This document shows, one piece after another, positions 41,406-52,901 of a stretch of DNA of 64,000 bases (its first letter is position 1; each line of letters starts with the position of its first letter). Source of the stretch: Agarophyton chilense (lineage: Eukaryota > Rhodophyta > Florideophyceae > Gracilariales > Gracilariaceae); contig JARGXX010000098.1 in assembly GCA_030374765.1 (NCBI GenBank), positions 124,001-188,000 of the forward strand. The letters run 5' to 3'. Under the pieces are notes generated by a model that had not been told where the DNA came from, made no database searches, and saw only the letters and a program-made list of their open reading frames with translations. A program made the translations under genes and the position numbers.

Positions 41406-41951
41406 ATGAGGATCCAGCGCGTTTGCATCTATCGTCTCAACCGTCTCGGTCCGCGCTCCCACCAAGAAACTCTCACACTATTGGATCAGCTCATTTCTCT
41501 TCAGAAGGAATATATTGCCGCTATCAATCAGGAGGTTGTCTTTCGTAATCAGTTTCAGGCCGGAATGTACCAGGCGGTCACGCCTCACGTCGCAGATCTC
41601 AGCACCATTGTGGAACGAGCGAATACTTCGACCGATCCCCTTATGGGCATCACTGTTGTTCTTTTGTTGGCTTCCGCCAGCAATAACTCTGTGGGAAATT
41701 TGCCGATGCCCATACCTGGCTCTTTGTTTTTATCTACTGCTTTTTTCCTTTCGGGCAACTCTCAAGGTCTGCCGCCGTTCCCTCCGACTTCTCATCATTT
41801 CGCTCCACATCGTTCTAATTCGGGGTCCCAGTCGCACAATCTAAACCTCCCTGTCAGTGGTTCCGGGCTTTTAAGAGAACCTTCTACCACTCGTGATGCG
41901 GGCCCTTTTCTGGAGGGGCCTTTGTCTGTATCTTACCCAGTGCAGTTTTGA
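41406..41951 (+). CDS. open frame at the 3' end of the antisense region of element 3
   Basis: 181 codons from ATG 41406, intact although its surroundings are decayed. A helical N-terminal half (HQETLTLLDQLISLQKEYIA, QAVTPHVADLSTIVERA) is followed by a hydrophobic stretch and a Ser/Pro/His-rich tail. It may be the C-terminal part of the antisense gene or a separate small gene. I do not recognise it. It converges on the chromodomain end of pol. Confidence 0.4.
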   Translation: MRIQRVCIYRLNRLGPRSHQETLTLLDQLISLQKEYIAAINQEVVFRNQFQAGMYQAVTPHVADLSTIVERANTSTDPLMGITVVLLLASASNNSVGNLPMPIPGSLFLSTAFFLSGNSQGLPPFPPTSHHFAPHRSNSGSQSHNLNLPVSGSGLLREPSTTRDAGPFLEGPLSVSYPVQF

Positions 41952-42060
41952 ATAAACTTGTGCTTCTTCTTAAAATTCCTTTCCATTTTCTCCGCGCCGA
42001 ATAATGGCACAGCGAATGTCTCCCCTCCCCCTCCTTTGCGAAGCGCACCAGTGTAAGTCT

Positions 42061-42480
42061 TTATCCATCGGTTGGCGGTGGTTCCTTGCGCCTGCGCCAA
42101 ACCATAATCAGAAGTTTTGTGTTATGATGAGGAGGCTCCAATGTGTCATCCCCATGGCCATAGTAATTCCACCGGACATAGTAACGAAGACTTTCTCGTG
42201 TTCGTGTGTGAACTATAATGGTGTCGATTGCGCATTCGGAGGCTGGGACCTCAGGGTGTCTGCTTAGTTGAGGTGCGGAGCCCTCCTCTTTGGCTCCTTT
42301 TGTTGCCATATGGTCGGTACTTTTCTCCAGATCGTGTGACTGAACGTTTTTCATATCACTTGGTGATTCTGACTTCGTTTCTGGGGATGCCGGGCCAACG
42401 GCTGGGTACGGTGTAGTGCCACCTTTCCTAGGTTCTATTGAGACCCGGTCTACCGATACGGTGTTTTCGAGTTCATCCAT
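42061..42480 (-). pseudogene. chromodomain end of element 3 pol
   Basis: A linker rich in Ser/Glu/Pro leads to a degenerate chromodomain (ECAIDTIIVHTRTRESL, YYVRWNYYGHGDDTLEPPHH). It aligns in order with the C-termini of pol in the other two elements. Confidence 0.65.
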
Positions 42481-42886
42481 TCGAACCGTAACGTTGTGCT
42501 CATTGGCATAGATTCCCTCCTATGGTCCTGTAGACTTAAAAGAGTAGCTTAGATTTGATATCAGCATCGATACGCATATCGTCTCTTTCATCGGATGGTG
42601 TCGGTCTCCACCCACTGGGAAGAATTTCAGTGAAGACATAGTCCACTGCTTCCACCGTGGTAGTCCTCTTAACCCCTTGGTCCTAGTAAGCTTTACATCG
42701 CTTTTGGGCTACTGTCAATTTGGTATTGGCTTCCTTTAAGTTTGTCCTGAGCTTGTTGAGTATATCTTTCTTGACCTTAACGGAAGTAAGTGTACCAACT
42801 TCTAGGCAGTTCTTTGATCCTGGTTGAAGGACAATACCATGAGGTGTCCATGAGCGGACCAGGTCAAAGGGAGTAGTATGCGTAGA

Positions 42887-43725
42887 TTAATGTACCTGTA
42901 GGTTACAGGCATAGGTTAGGGACTGTACACAATCAGCCCATCTAGTTTGGTGTTCTTTTACAAAGTGCTGTAGTCTTGCCACGACGGTTCTGTTAAAGCG
43001 TTCAATTTGGCCGTTCGTATGCGGATGGAACGCCGTGGTGAAGTAATGCTTCAACCCAAGCATGGTACACACTGTTTCAAAGAATTTAGATGCTAAGTTC
43101 GAACCAATGTTGGATAGAGGGTAAATTGCGGCACCGTACGGGTGTAACCAATTATTCAGGAAAGCTCTTGCGAACACCGTCGACGTTGTGCTCTTCAGAT
43201 ATAATGCCCCTATGAGTTTGTAGAACCAGTCGGTGGTGATCACCACGAATCGGTAACCCTTTGAGGTTTTTGAAAGTAGAAGCAATATGTCAATAGCTAC
43301 AAATTTCAAGTGTCTAGCCGCGGGGGAAGCTTCAGGTACTTTTTGGGCTTTCGTAAACCACCTCGGGTCTTTACAAACCAGGCGCAGAGAGCCCCATAGG
43401 TATACACATCATGGTCCATTTGGGGACAGTAATAGTGTTTCCGCAATGTATTATACATCCTTGTGGCTCCTGGATGACCTGTAAGTATTTTGTAATGCCC
43501 TAACTATAATACCTTCGGGCGTAGAGACTCTGGTACCACTTTCTGGAGTGATCCGCCGAAGGTAGAACGACGCATTATATAACCTTCATGGTCTATATCG
43601 AACTGCGGTCCTTTAATGCTAATTTGGTTACTCAATGTTCTGCCGTAGATGTCCGTAGTCTGCGATCGCAAGAATTCTTCTCTATTTATGAGAGTGTCCT
43701 CCCCTTCTTCGATATCTCCCACCAA
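42887..43725 (-). pseudogene. integrase region of element 3
   Basis: FVAIDILLLLSKTSKGYRFV retains the first catalytic Asp and GQIERFNR the Glu. The middle acidic residue is lost (PLSNIGSNLAS where SDNG is expected). The pre-integrase part lies at 43504-43725 (GPQFDIDHEGYIMRR, VPESLRPKVL) in another frame segment, with the zinc-finger region between the two degraded. Confidence 0.8.
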
Positions 43726-43959
43726 TTCTGGTGATTCCTCCCTCTGTCCTTCTTCATCATCCCGTAGTCCTTTTTATTGTTCCTTACCATACGGTTGTGC
43801 AAACTGAATCCTGCAGCATTATATATCATCTTCTTCCGATTCGGTGTCCATCCCATCGGTCTTGAACCTGGACATCGCATCAGCTATGTTGTGTTTTATA
43901 CCAGAGCGTTATTGGATTTTAATTTACACTCAAAGAGTCGGAGTCTCTATAGATCTATC

Positions 43960-44960
43960 TATTCAGAGGCGTCTGCCAAACCCAATATCCACCGTAAGGC
44001 TTCATGATCCGTTCGTACAGTAAAACGAGCACCATATAGGTAATGTCGCCGCATTAACAAGCTTCATACCATAGCGAGGCATTCTTTTTCCGTGGCGGAG
44101 TAGATATGTTCCACCTGTGTGAGCGCTCTGTTTCAGTAGTGACTTGGTGCCCTTGGTACATCGTCTTGCTTCTGCATTAGAAAGAAACCAGTTTGGGCTG
44201 CCGATGCATCATTATCCAATTTGTATGGCTTTCTCGCCTTCGTTATTTTCAATATAAGAGGTGGGAGCAGCACCGCCTTAAAGACATGGAAGGCGTCCAG
44301 CTCGTCGTGTTCTACATATATAAATCTTTCTGGTTGACCGTTTTGGAGACATCCGTTTAGAGAGGCTGCTTTCTTTGCAAATCATTTGATAAACCTGCAG
44401 TAGACGTTGCATAAACCTCTGAAGGAGCGTATATCCGTTTGGACTCTAGAAATTTTTGCTTTTTTTCAGCTGTGACGTTTCGTTTGGCTGATTGAAGTTT
44501 TCCTTGGCTGATTGTGTGCCCTATATACTCCATCTTCTGGTCAAAGAACATACATCTCCTTCAATTCAGAGTATTTCCCCCCTTTTTTAGGAGGTCCAGT
44601 ACGGTCCGAACTTGCTCGTAGTGCTCCGCCATGGTTTTAGAGCAATTCTCCATGTCGTATTCATATACCGATGAGTTTTCCACCTAACTTTCGACAGTAT
44701 AATGTCGAGAGCCCGTCGGAAGGTTGCTGGCGCATTGCATAAACCGAAAGGAGTCCGCAATAATCTGTAGAGCCCGGCGTTATAGGTGAACAAGCTATTA
44801 TCGCTGTCCTCGTCGAGTATCTCTATTTTCCTATAACCACAATAAGCATCCACTATGGTGAATATATTGGCGTATCCTAGGAAATCGATGCCTTCATCCA
44901 TTCTTGGCATCAAATACGAGTTTCATACCGTAACGGCATTCTACTTCCGATAGTTGATAC
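43960..44960 (-). pseudogene. RT/RNase H region of element 3
   Basis: MPRMDEGIDFLGYANIFTIV, VDAYCGYRKIEI and RTPFGLCNAPATFRRALDII are RT motifs, followed by shifts through the YLDD region. KMEYIGHTISQGKL (about 44510) and RNase H-like fragments lie further on. The frame is broken many times. Confidence 0.75.
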
Positions 44961-45729
44961 AGAACTGCATTCGATTTTCTCTTCGTTTTTGCACAAACAA
45001 CACGGAGCTTGCCCATTTCGCTTTTGCAGGTTCAATCGTACTTCCATGGAGCACCTTCTGCAACTTCTGTACTTCTACATCACGGGCTGATGGACCCGCC
45101 CGATACGGTTGCTAATGATTAGGCTTGACGCCTGGAGCCTATTCAATGCGATGCTGGGTTGCTTTTACCGCACCCAACCGTCCCGAATACATGGTTTCGA
45201 ACGGCTCCAGTAGAGAGAGTATTGTTCTTCGTTTTCATTTCCCTTTGAAGCCGGTATTTACTTCTTCTCTCCAGTCCTTCACTGTCTCCACTTCCATTTT
45301 AGTGTCAGTCTTTTCTACGTGTTCGGTGGTTTACTTTAGCTTCTGGTTTTCATCCTCTCGCGCCTCCCCTACCTTATAGTTCACGTACACTTGAGACCAT
45401 CATGGTCTCATTTTGATGATGTGACAAGGCGCCGGGAGCGCGAAGCCGAAAAAGATATTCTTGGGAAGCTTAACCATGTGGTTGTTAAAGTTACTGAGGT
45501 ATACTTCGAAGGGTTTGTTAGGTATATTGTCGACAATTCCCTTTTCCATTACGTTTATTTGTTTATACACAAACTTTTCATGGTTCTGAATAGACACGAT
45601 ACCTGGTCGCATGGATGTGACTTGTAATACGATTTGGTGGGAAGGTGGAATGAATTCCATTAACGCTAACCAGCCCTTATTGGATATTGTACCTGTTAGT
45701 TGGTCCGTAGTCTCACGTCTGGTTTTCTA

Positions 45730-46085
45730 TTACCGTGGTCCTAGGCTCTTACCAACAATATAAATGCGAGTTCTATTGTTGAAAATAACAGTCTGGGATC
45801 GGGGGAATATACCCCGGATGTGGTGGTCGATAAAAGATGTTCCCAGAATGCAGGCCCTTCCCAGTGAGTTGATGACGACAAAAAGGACCCTTACCTTCAG
45901 GTTTCTAACCATAAGCATGAGGGTAAGGTAACTACGGACTGAAAGAGGTCTATTGTTTGCATCTTCGAGTGGATTATGCAATGTGCAGGGCTGTATCCTG
46001 TCAAACACTATTGGTGGTAATAGTCTGGCGTTCACCAGACTGGTTCCCGCTCCTGTATCCAGGACGGTAACATATGGAAACTAAT
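45730..46085 (-). pseudogene. protease region of element 3
   Basis: VTVLDTGAGTSLVNARLLPP carries the intact Asp-Thr-Gly active-site triad, followed by DANNRPLSVRSYLTLML and ILGTSFIDHHI, which match the DANNNPL and ILGCDFCDR blocks of elements 1 and 2. Confidence 0.8.
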
Positions 46086-46275
46086 AAACCCAGTGGTGAT
46101 GTTTACCTTGCAGTTACTGTGCTTGAGGCAGCATATAGTGACTGGGTCCTCCATAACCTCTTCTTCTTTAGTGACCAATGGATAATCATCCATACTTGAA
46201 CCATATGGTATTGGAAGGCCTTCCGAGCGGACCTGGTCGAGGATGGCCATAAATCCAAGCGGTTGACGTTTGCCG

Positions 46276-48824
46276 TCATGTGGACGGTCTCAGTTTTCTG
46301 AGTTCCGTCCGTGACCAAATTGACCTGTTGAGTTGCCACAAGGGGCGCATTCGCGCTTCTTTCAGGGCGAGCCGCTGCGAGTTGGGGACCGAAGACTTCC
46401 CGACGGTTCTGCTGCCGCCGTTGTAGGGGGAATGGCTGGTACTAGGGAGACACGCTGCTATACTGCGTCGACAAGTGGTGGGGATGTAAACAAATCTAGC
46501 CTTTGAGAGTGCCTGTTGCGGGGTCACTGAATCCCATCGTGGTTGATTTGGGTGGATCTTATTAGAGAATGGCACTGCCGTTTTGTATAAGGGCCGCCCA
46601 CCATCTTGCTCAGGATATGGTACTGCAATAACCCGATTGCGTGGGGCGGACACTATCGTGGAGGGAATCCAAAGTGGTTCCGACGGTGACGCACCAAAAA
46701 CCTAACTTGACCAGTTAGAGCTGGGCAGCGAATGTTTGCCGACCTGAGAAGTATCGATCAGATGAATCGCTTTCCCATATGTTCTGTACCCAGGTGATCC
46801 GTTATCGGTCCCAGATGCTTCTTCGATGTCGAAGACTGACTGATTCGGTTTATCCATTTTCACTTTCGGTGTGGGGTCCACAGTAATCTTCTCCGTTCGT
46901 AGCGTATCCCCAAGGCTCTGCACATAACCCGCTAGTGCGTTATCAACCACCTTACGGTTTGCACCAAGGTAATTCTTTACTTGAGACGTTATTGGTTTGT
47001 CAATGTTATCAGCATACATTGACTTTATCCTTGTGGTAGTAAAAACGCTAAGGCACAGAGACGCCGTCGCACAGAGCGAGCGTGCGTAGTCCAATTCGGA
47101 TTGTCCATTTCGTTGACGGTGAGTGAGCACCTCCGAGTAGGCCTTCTGAACCACTTCATCGGTTGCTTAGGTTTCCAAGAGGATTTTCACCACCTGTGGA
47201 TATATAATCGCCATCTCCGTCTGTAAGTGTAACGCAATGATTGATGGGTCAGCGTACTGGTCTCAACCTGATGCAGCTTGGTAGAGCGGGTCCTAAAGTC
47301 CATGTCCTTGACGGTGGCACTCCCAGAGTACTTGGTACAGTGGGCAGGCGTTTACTACGTTTTCATGCAGGTCGGATCTACGGAAACAATGGCTTGAAGA
47401 CTCATTGAAGGAACTAATGTACCAAAGAGGGTAACTTGATATCCTAACGGTGCCTACCCGATTCTAAGGAAGAAGTGTCACTCGAGCCAAGTAAATATCA
47501 ATGGCGAGGAGCTGAGATCTCCCTTGCACTGTAAGGCTATTTTATCACAACTAAATAAAATAATTCTCTAAATATGTCCAGCTGAGGTCGGACAGTCCAC
47601 GTGGCATCTGTAAGCTACCTCAGGCCCTAGCGGCTTACAGAACTCAACCGTTATCTTTGCTCCTTTACAGTTATTCATCCACCGCCATGGTATTGCCCTG
47701 TGCGCGGTTGAGCAATATGTCGGCGGCCTGAATCTTGAAGTGAAACTGAAATAACCACATTGCTGTACCTTCTGAAAATCCATTTTGGTCACACGAATTT
47801 TTCAACCTCTGAAGGAAGTCGACTATAGCGATGGGGTCATCTCCCGACAAACGGGCACCCCCCCTCTGGAACCTAAGCTTCCGATGATGCTTATTTATAT
47901 TCTGAGAAATCTCCTTGGTAAACTCAGAGTTCTTGTCCTCCAACCTGTATGTGTGTTATTCGACCGCCTTTGTATAAAGATCTTTCAACGGAACGATCAC
48001 CTGTAGGTCGAGAATCGTTTTCTGAATCTGACTCTTACAGTTCACATCGCTTAGTCTTACCCTTGCGGTTACTTTTCCCTTCCTTACGACGGGAATCCTT
48101 CCTTCGTTTTCGTGAAACTCTTCGGTTATCAGCCGTTAACCCACCAGATTCAGTTTCCGAGCTTGAAGAGTCAGGGTCCGACCAGTGCCTCTTTCTCTTC
48201 GCCCTTTCGGGTTTCTTGTTTTTCTTATCAGATTGTCGTCCGTATCGCTCCACTTCCGAGCTCGACGACCCAGTTTTACCCATGGGTCTCCGCTAATGGT
48301 TCTCTGCGCAGCTCCACCAACACTTTCCCGTAGGTAATAATACACGGGGCCCTCAATTGCCTCTCAATTGCCGGAGGATCTGCCATTTTCAGAATTAGGC
48401 CATGCTGCTTTTCAATAGTTCACGAATTTGGAAGATTGGTTTGGAGATCACCGGAAATACCATGAAGTTTCTGAGGAGGGGCTTCAGCCTTCACTTTGAC
48501 GGTGTTTGCTTTCGCCCCTACTTCGGGTTGGCAAAACCCATGGGTCTGTAGGGATAACGCTACCAAATGGTCGATTTGTCCTCTTTTCCCGTTTTCGATA
48601 TAATTCTTGATGAGTACCGGTACACAGTCCCTCACTTCCTGAAATGCCCCATCTATCAACATACAGATAGTGGAATCGATATCTAGACTGGAACCAGGGG
48701 GCTCATCCTGTTGTCCAACCACATTCTTATTTCGGGCTACTGTCGAGGGTCCTTCTGTCTCTTTTCCTGCCGTATCGACCTGAGTCGTTCTCGGCTTCCG
48801 AAGAAGTTCCTTCGGGTTGTCCAA
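46276..48824 (-). pseudogene. gag region of element 3, fragmented
   Basis: Fragments on the minus strand: N-terminal part (48420-48824), Arg/Ser-rich linker (48035-48345), capsid-like core (47671-47943, with FQRGGARLSGDDPIAIVDFL matching the GEDPISVLDFL block), a further core part (46702-47154) and a C-terminal Pro/Arg part. About 450 extra bases split the core at roughly 47180-47640. Confidence 0.65.
47180..47639 (+). repeat. probable solo LTR inserted in gag of element 3
   Basis: The segment interrupts gag where only about 30 codons are expected. It shares an ordered set of short blocks with the LTR of element 1: GAGCCAAG, GAGATCTCCCTTGCACT versus GAGATCGCCCTGGCACT, CTAAATAAA, AAATATGTCCAGCT versus AAATATCCAGCT, and TCCACGTGG. 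It ends CTTACA. No target duplication was resolved, so the boundaries are approximate. Confidence 0.4.
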
Positions 48825-49033
48825 GATTGTTTGTTCATGTCCTCCCCGTGGAGGGAGACCACCAACTGGTGCACTAGGGCGCTCTACTGAAGCGGGTCTG
48901 TGTATTATTCGATGATTTCTTCATTAAGGTAAACTAATGAGTCTGAAGGTGCTAATTCAGTGACTACTTAACCAAACTGTGAGGATTCAACTTCAAATCT
49001 GCCCTGTAAATTCCAAACGTGAAGAACACTAAA

Positions 49034-49051
49034 TTCTAAGTCGGGATACCA
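49034..49051 (-). other. primer-binding site of element 3
   Basis: On the minus strand TGGTATCCCGACTTAGAA starts three bases inside the right LTR. It differs at one position from the site of elements 1 and 2, although the LTRs are unrelated. Confidence 0.75.
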
Positions 49052-49054
49052 AAA

Positions 49055-49591
49055 TGTGGTATAAACCAAAATGGTAAGGGGGGTGTAAGAACTGTCGTTT
49101 CTAGGAAACGCGCAAGAGGCTTGACCTTGGAAGCGGAAATTGAAGATACCTGTAGGTTGTGGCCGCACCAGCCACTGAAAGGTGCAAAAGTAACGGCGGG
49201 CGTACTTAGATCACATTGATAGACGGTGATGTACAGCGCACACAGGTCCGAAAACCCATAAGGACACTAGACTTGCCTTTATGGTCGATTGTAGAAACTG
49301 AAAGGGGTAACAGGGGTCTAGTAGATGCCTAATTTTACAATACTGACCGTGTTGGACATGCTTGGTAAAGATATAGATCTCCCCAGCCAGCCGACTTACG
49401 CTGGTGCTCCTCGCCAGGTGGCCACAGAGAGGTGCCCTTGATGCGCGCCTCCCTATCTACTAAATCCTATCTATCTAATACTAAATTAGCGAAAAACTAA
49501 ACTAATTGCTAATTAAACCACTGTAGTACACAGCGCATGCCGGTCCAACATGTGGCATCATTGCCTCCTTGGTATATCTCACTACACTACA
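49055..49591 (-). repeat. right LTR of element 3
   Basis: Begins TGTGGTATAAACC and ends ACACTACA; followed by GCAGA (49592-49596), which pairs with GCAAA before the left LTR. Confidence 0.85.
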
Positions 49592-49596
49592 GCAGA

Positions 49597-52466
49597 CATC
49601 ATAGAAGTCGCTGCCTGAGGTCATTATCTTCAAAAGAGGCATCAGTTTCCTTCAATATCGAAAAAACACGCTATACGACAGTGCTCCAGTGGCAGTCTGC
49701 CTCGTGAGGAAACGGCTCCTATACCCATTGTGCATTGATTTCAATTGAGAAATGTGTCTTTTAAGTACGCCCGTACGAGTTCATGAGATGGAGAAAAGGC
49801 GAAGAGGAGCCTCATTCGCTGATCTACGGCCACGGGGACACTCCAGGCAGTATTCGGCTGCAAAACGTTTGAGAAAGAAGTGCAAAACAATTTCCCAGTT
49901 CCTTAAATACCAAATCGCGCGGCAGCTCTTTTGGTATTAGAAAGAGTTGGTCCTTAACAATCAGCCTTCACTCCCCCATGTCGTTCGACCACCTTCTCCG
50001 ACAGATTTACAGCAGCAGCATAAGCAGGCCTACAAAAACGCCTACCATATACCATTTAAATAATTGTACTCCGCCCATTCAAAAACGCCGTCTGTCGTCT
50101 TTGCTGCTTCCTCTGCAAGGTAGACCCAGTCGTCAGAGCTTCATGGCATTGATTCGTGATAATCACAAGGAAAAATGACATTGTACGGACATGCGACACC
50201 CGTTTAACGTCGTAGAGAGCGAAAAAATGTGCGGAGATACGGCGCAGGTCAGCTGAATCACAAGATAGGTCATATTTGCATCGTGATATAAGTGTACGGT
50301 AGAGCAGGAGTTATGAATTGTTACTCTTTAGAGCGAGGGAAAGTAACGATAATATGGTGGCTGGGGCTGCCGCATCGTTGAAATCCGGCCAGTGTACGAG
50401 CAGGTCTTCGTCGGAGTAATTTTTTGGCTCTCCGAGTGGCGGAACGGTGCTTTGGGGCTGCGAAGGGAAATTTCTGGAAATAAGGTCGGAGATAATGAGC
50501 TCTTCGATATTCATCGCAATTGAGCAGTGAGAGGGTGCTCTACGAGTTTAAAGTCAGCAGAAGAAAACTAAAACTTGATTTCATTGATTTGGATGTCTTA
50601 CCGTTGAATTCCAAAAATAGCGCTGAAAACATTTTAAAATTGATTGCCGTAGTACCCTTGTAATAGTTTTTTTAAAAAACTATTCTGACAGGTCGCTTTT
50701 CCCGGTCATGTTTGGCTAAAAGGTGGAAGAAAACAACATTTTCCGAAAACGTCATAAGCTACTTTGCTAGTTGAACATGGGCCAAATTCTCGATAAACTG
50801 AACCTACGATGAACAGAAAAAGCTTCGTAAACCAAACATATTCACCTGCAACCTCCGCCACTTGTGCCTTTTTAGTATAGAAATCTTTTAGTTTTGTAAA
50901 CTAAACCCTGTTCACACCTGAAAAATACGATACACTGAACGGAACTATTGGAGGATTTCCGTTTATCAAATCCTGATGTTCAGGGTTCTAGAATGCTTTT
51001 AGAATTAAAACAGCGGACTCCGGTTTTTTTAAGTACTGCGGCAAAGCACTGCACTAAATTTATGTAATGCTTAAACATGCAACAATTTTGGACTGCCTGG
51101 CAATCAGTCGCCTTTTCAACCTGACTCTCTCTAGTTACAATTCATTAAAGGGCAGAAGGTTCCCAAAACATGATCTTTGCATGAATCTAGGTCCGCTGGA
51201 GGTCACACAAGTAATTTTATTAAAAAACACTTCAACTGCTTTCAAATACCTCGCTACAGATTAGTGGAATTCAGTATGTTCGATATTCTTTCAATAGTTC
51301 TGGCATCGAGATACATCGTTTCCTTCCATTTTCAATGCAGCATCAACAGCGAAAATGACTGCATTTTCGACAGATCCTGGTTGGCAGATACTCAACTGCT
51401 CCTCCGCGTCAAAAACGTCCCATAAGTATCCGGCAGAAAAGTCTTCCAGGATGGCTGAATTATTTAACAATTGTACGTCTTCCCTCATGAGTTACACCTT
51501 ACTATCGTTCCACTGCTCTAGAAACGTTCTGCCGCACTGTAATTGGTCAATAAACCACTACCATTTGCCTTTTCGAACAATTTAAGCCAGAGCGCGATCG
51601 CAGCGCGGGCAGTAGACAATATATTTTTTCTAATAATAGCCTTTTCAGTAGATGAGAATAAACTCATCTGCGGTTGAAACAAAGGGGTTTTTATTCTGCT
51701 ATCACTCGAAAGCATGGCTCATATTTAGGCGGTCTGATACGGTCCACGTATTCCGGTATCCCTCCAGCCATTTAGAACCACACGGGTTGGAATCTTGTTC
51801 GATGCTTTAGCCATCATAAAAACAGCACCATACGTAATTAAAAAAAATAAATAAATAACACGTTACCAAGAAGAAACCTACGAAAGGCACACTTGTAGAA
51901 ACCGCCAATTGTAGCGTCAAGGCGAGGCAATACTGAAGTCAGGATTCAGGGTAAAAAGACAGACCTGTAGCGCGCGTATACGCTGTTATCGACGCTTCGT
52001 CCAGATCAGTTGTTCAACTCTGCAGTTCTCTTCCGGCCTTGCAAATGCGCCATATTTTCCATGCCGTCCACTGTCTTTGACCGTATTTTTGGGTGTTATA
52101 AACGTTTCATTGCAACTGGTAGAAAATGACCAAATCTTGCATTTCATCGAAGTGACACGAAAAGTTTCCGAGGCGCATGGCAGGAACGACGACCACTATA
52201 AGGGTCTTTCGCCAATCTGCGAAAAATTTGATTACAACATTCACCCTGTTCATTATCTCTTAATACGAGACAGTTATGTCGCATGCGCAGACGGCACGGC
52301 TTGAGAAGAAACAGTACAGATTTCCTACCTCATTGTAGTATTCTACTATTTCGGGGAATCCGATAGGTTGGTTTTTCGCGAAGTCGCGGTTGGAACTCAT
52401 AAGTGAGTGTTATCATCAGCATTGTGATATGAAACGGCATCCCGCATAGGATGCCTAGAGGCAGAA
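49597..52466. other. AT-rich stretch, no firm gene
   Basis: Mostly AT-rich DNA with short frames. The most protein-like is the 67-codon frame at 50311-50514 listed separately. Frames near 51070-51490 and 52077-52304 have mixed composition but no similarity. Confidence 0.4.
50311..50514 (-). CDS. possible small acidic protein or exon
   Basis: 67 codons from ATG 50514: NIEELIISDLISRNF, a Pro/Gln patch and DEDLLVHWPDFND. The composition is balanced and acidic, unlike neighbouring AT-rich frames. No homology is recognised, and it could be chance. Confidence 0.25.
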   Translation of the reverse strand: MNIEELIISDLISRNFPSQPQSTVPPLGEPKNYSDEDLLVHWPDFNDAAAPATILSLLSLALKSNNS

Positions 52467-52901
52467 TGTCGTAGTAGAACACGTGGCGTCATGGGTCGAG
52501 TGGCTTACCACGGCGCGCCCATAGTTTCGACCCTTCCTAGGGGAATGCCATATTGGCAACGGCGCATGTAGTGGCGATCCACGTGGAGGGCTTTTCTACC
52601 CTTTGTAGCTAGACGTCCATTAGGGACCATATCCATACAGTGGTTTGGCTATGTGGCTCACCACTGGGTATTATTTATATATTTATTTGGGCACTCACCC
52701 TGGTACACAGTATATAGTGTACCAGAGGTGAGCGCCGACTCCAAGTAAAGGAGACAACATGGGCATCATGACTATTCTGTTCCTCGCTTAGGATTCCTTA
52801 ACCGGAGATCCGGACGAGCTATATTAGATAGTCAGCCCCCATCCACTTCACGAGCCGACTCGTACTTACTTTCCATCAACGTTTTACATTTGCACTGTTC
52901 A
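52467..52901 (-). repeat. solo-LTR-like segment with a 47-bp palindromic core
   Basis: A GC-richer block in AT-rich DNA starts TGTCGTAGTAG. On the minus strand its order (palindromic TATA core, AAATAAATATATAAATA, CCCAG, later CCACGTGG) parallels the LTR of element 1. The core 52690-52736 is a near-perfect inverted repeat: GGCACTCACC and CTGGTACAC, an AGTATATA centre, then GTGTACCAG and GGTGAGCGCC. A minus-strand 111-codon frame (52832-53167) overlapping its end is of unknown nature. Target duplications and the exact end were not resolved. Confidence 0.4.

Larger units (their letters stand above)
38650..49591 (-). mobile_element. Ty3/gypsy chromovirus-type retrotransposon, element 3, ancient copy
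   Basis: LTR-like ends at 38650-39197 and 49055-49591, an imperfect 5-bp target duplication (GCAAA/GCAGA), a PBS three bases inside the right LTR, and gag, protease, RT, integrase and chromodomain remnants in order on the minus strand. An antisense gene remnant on the plus strand sits between the chromodomain and the left LTR, as in elements 1 and 2. The LTRs differ at many positions and every coding region has stops or shifts, so this insertion is much older. Confidence 0.88.
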
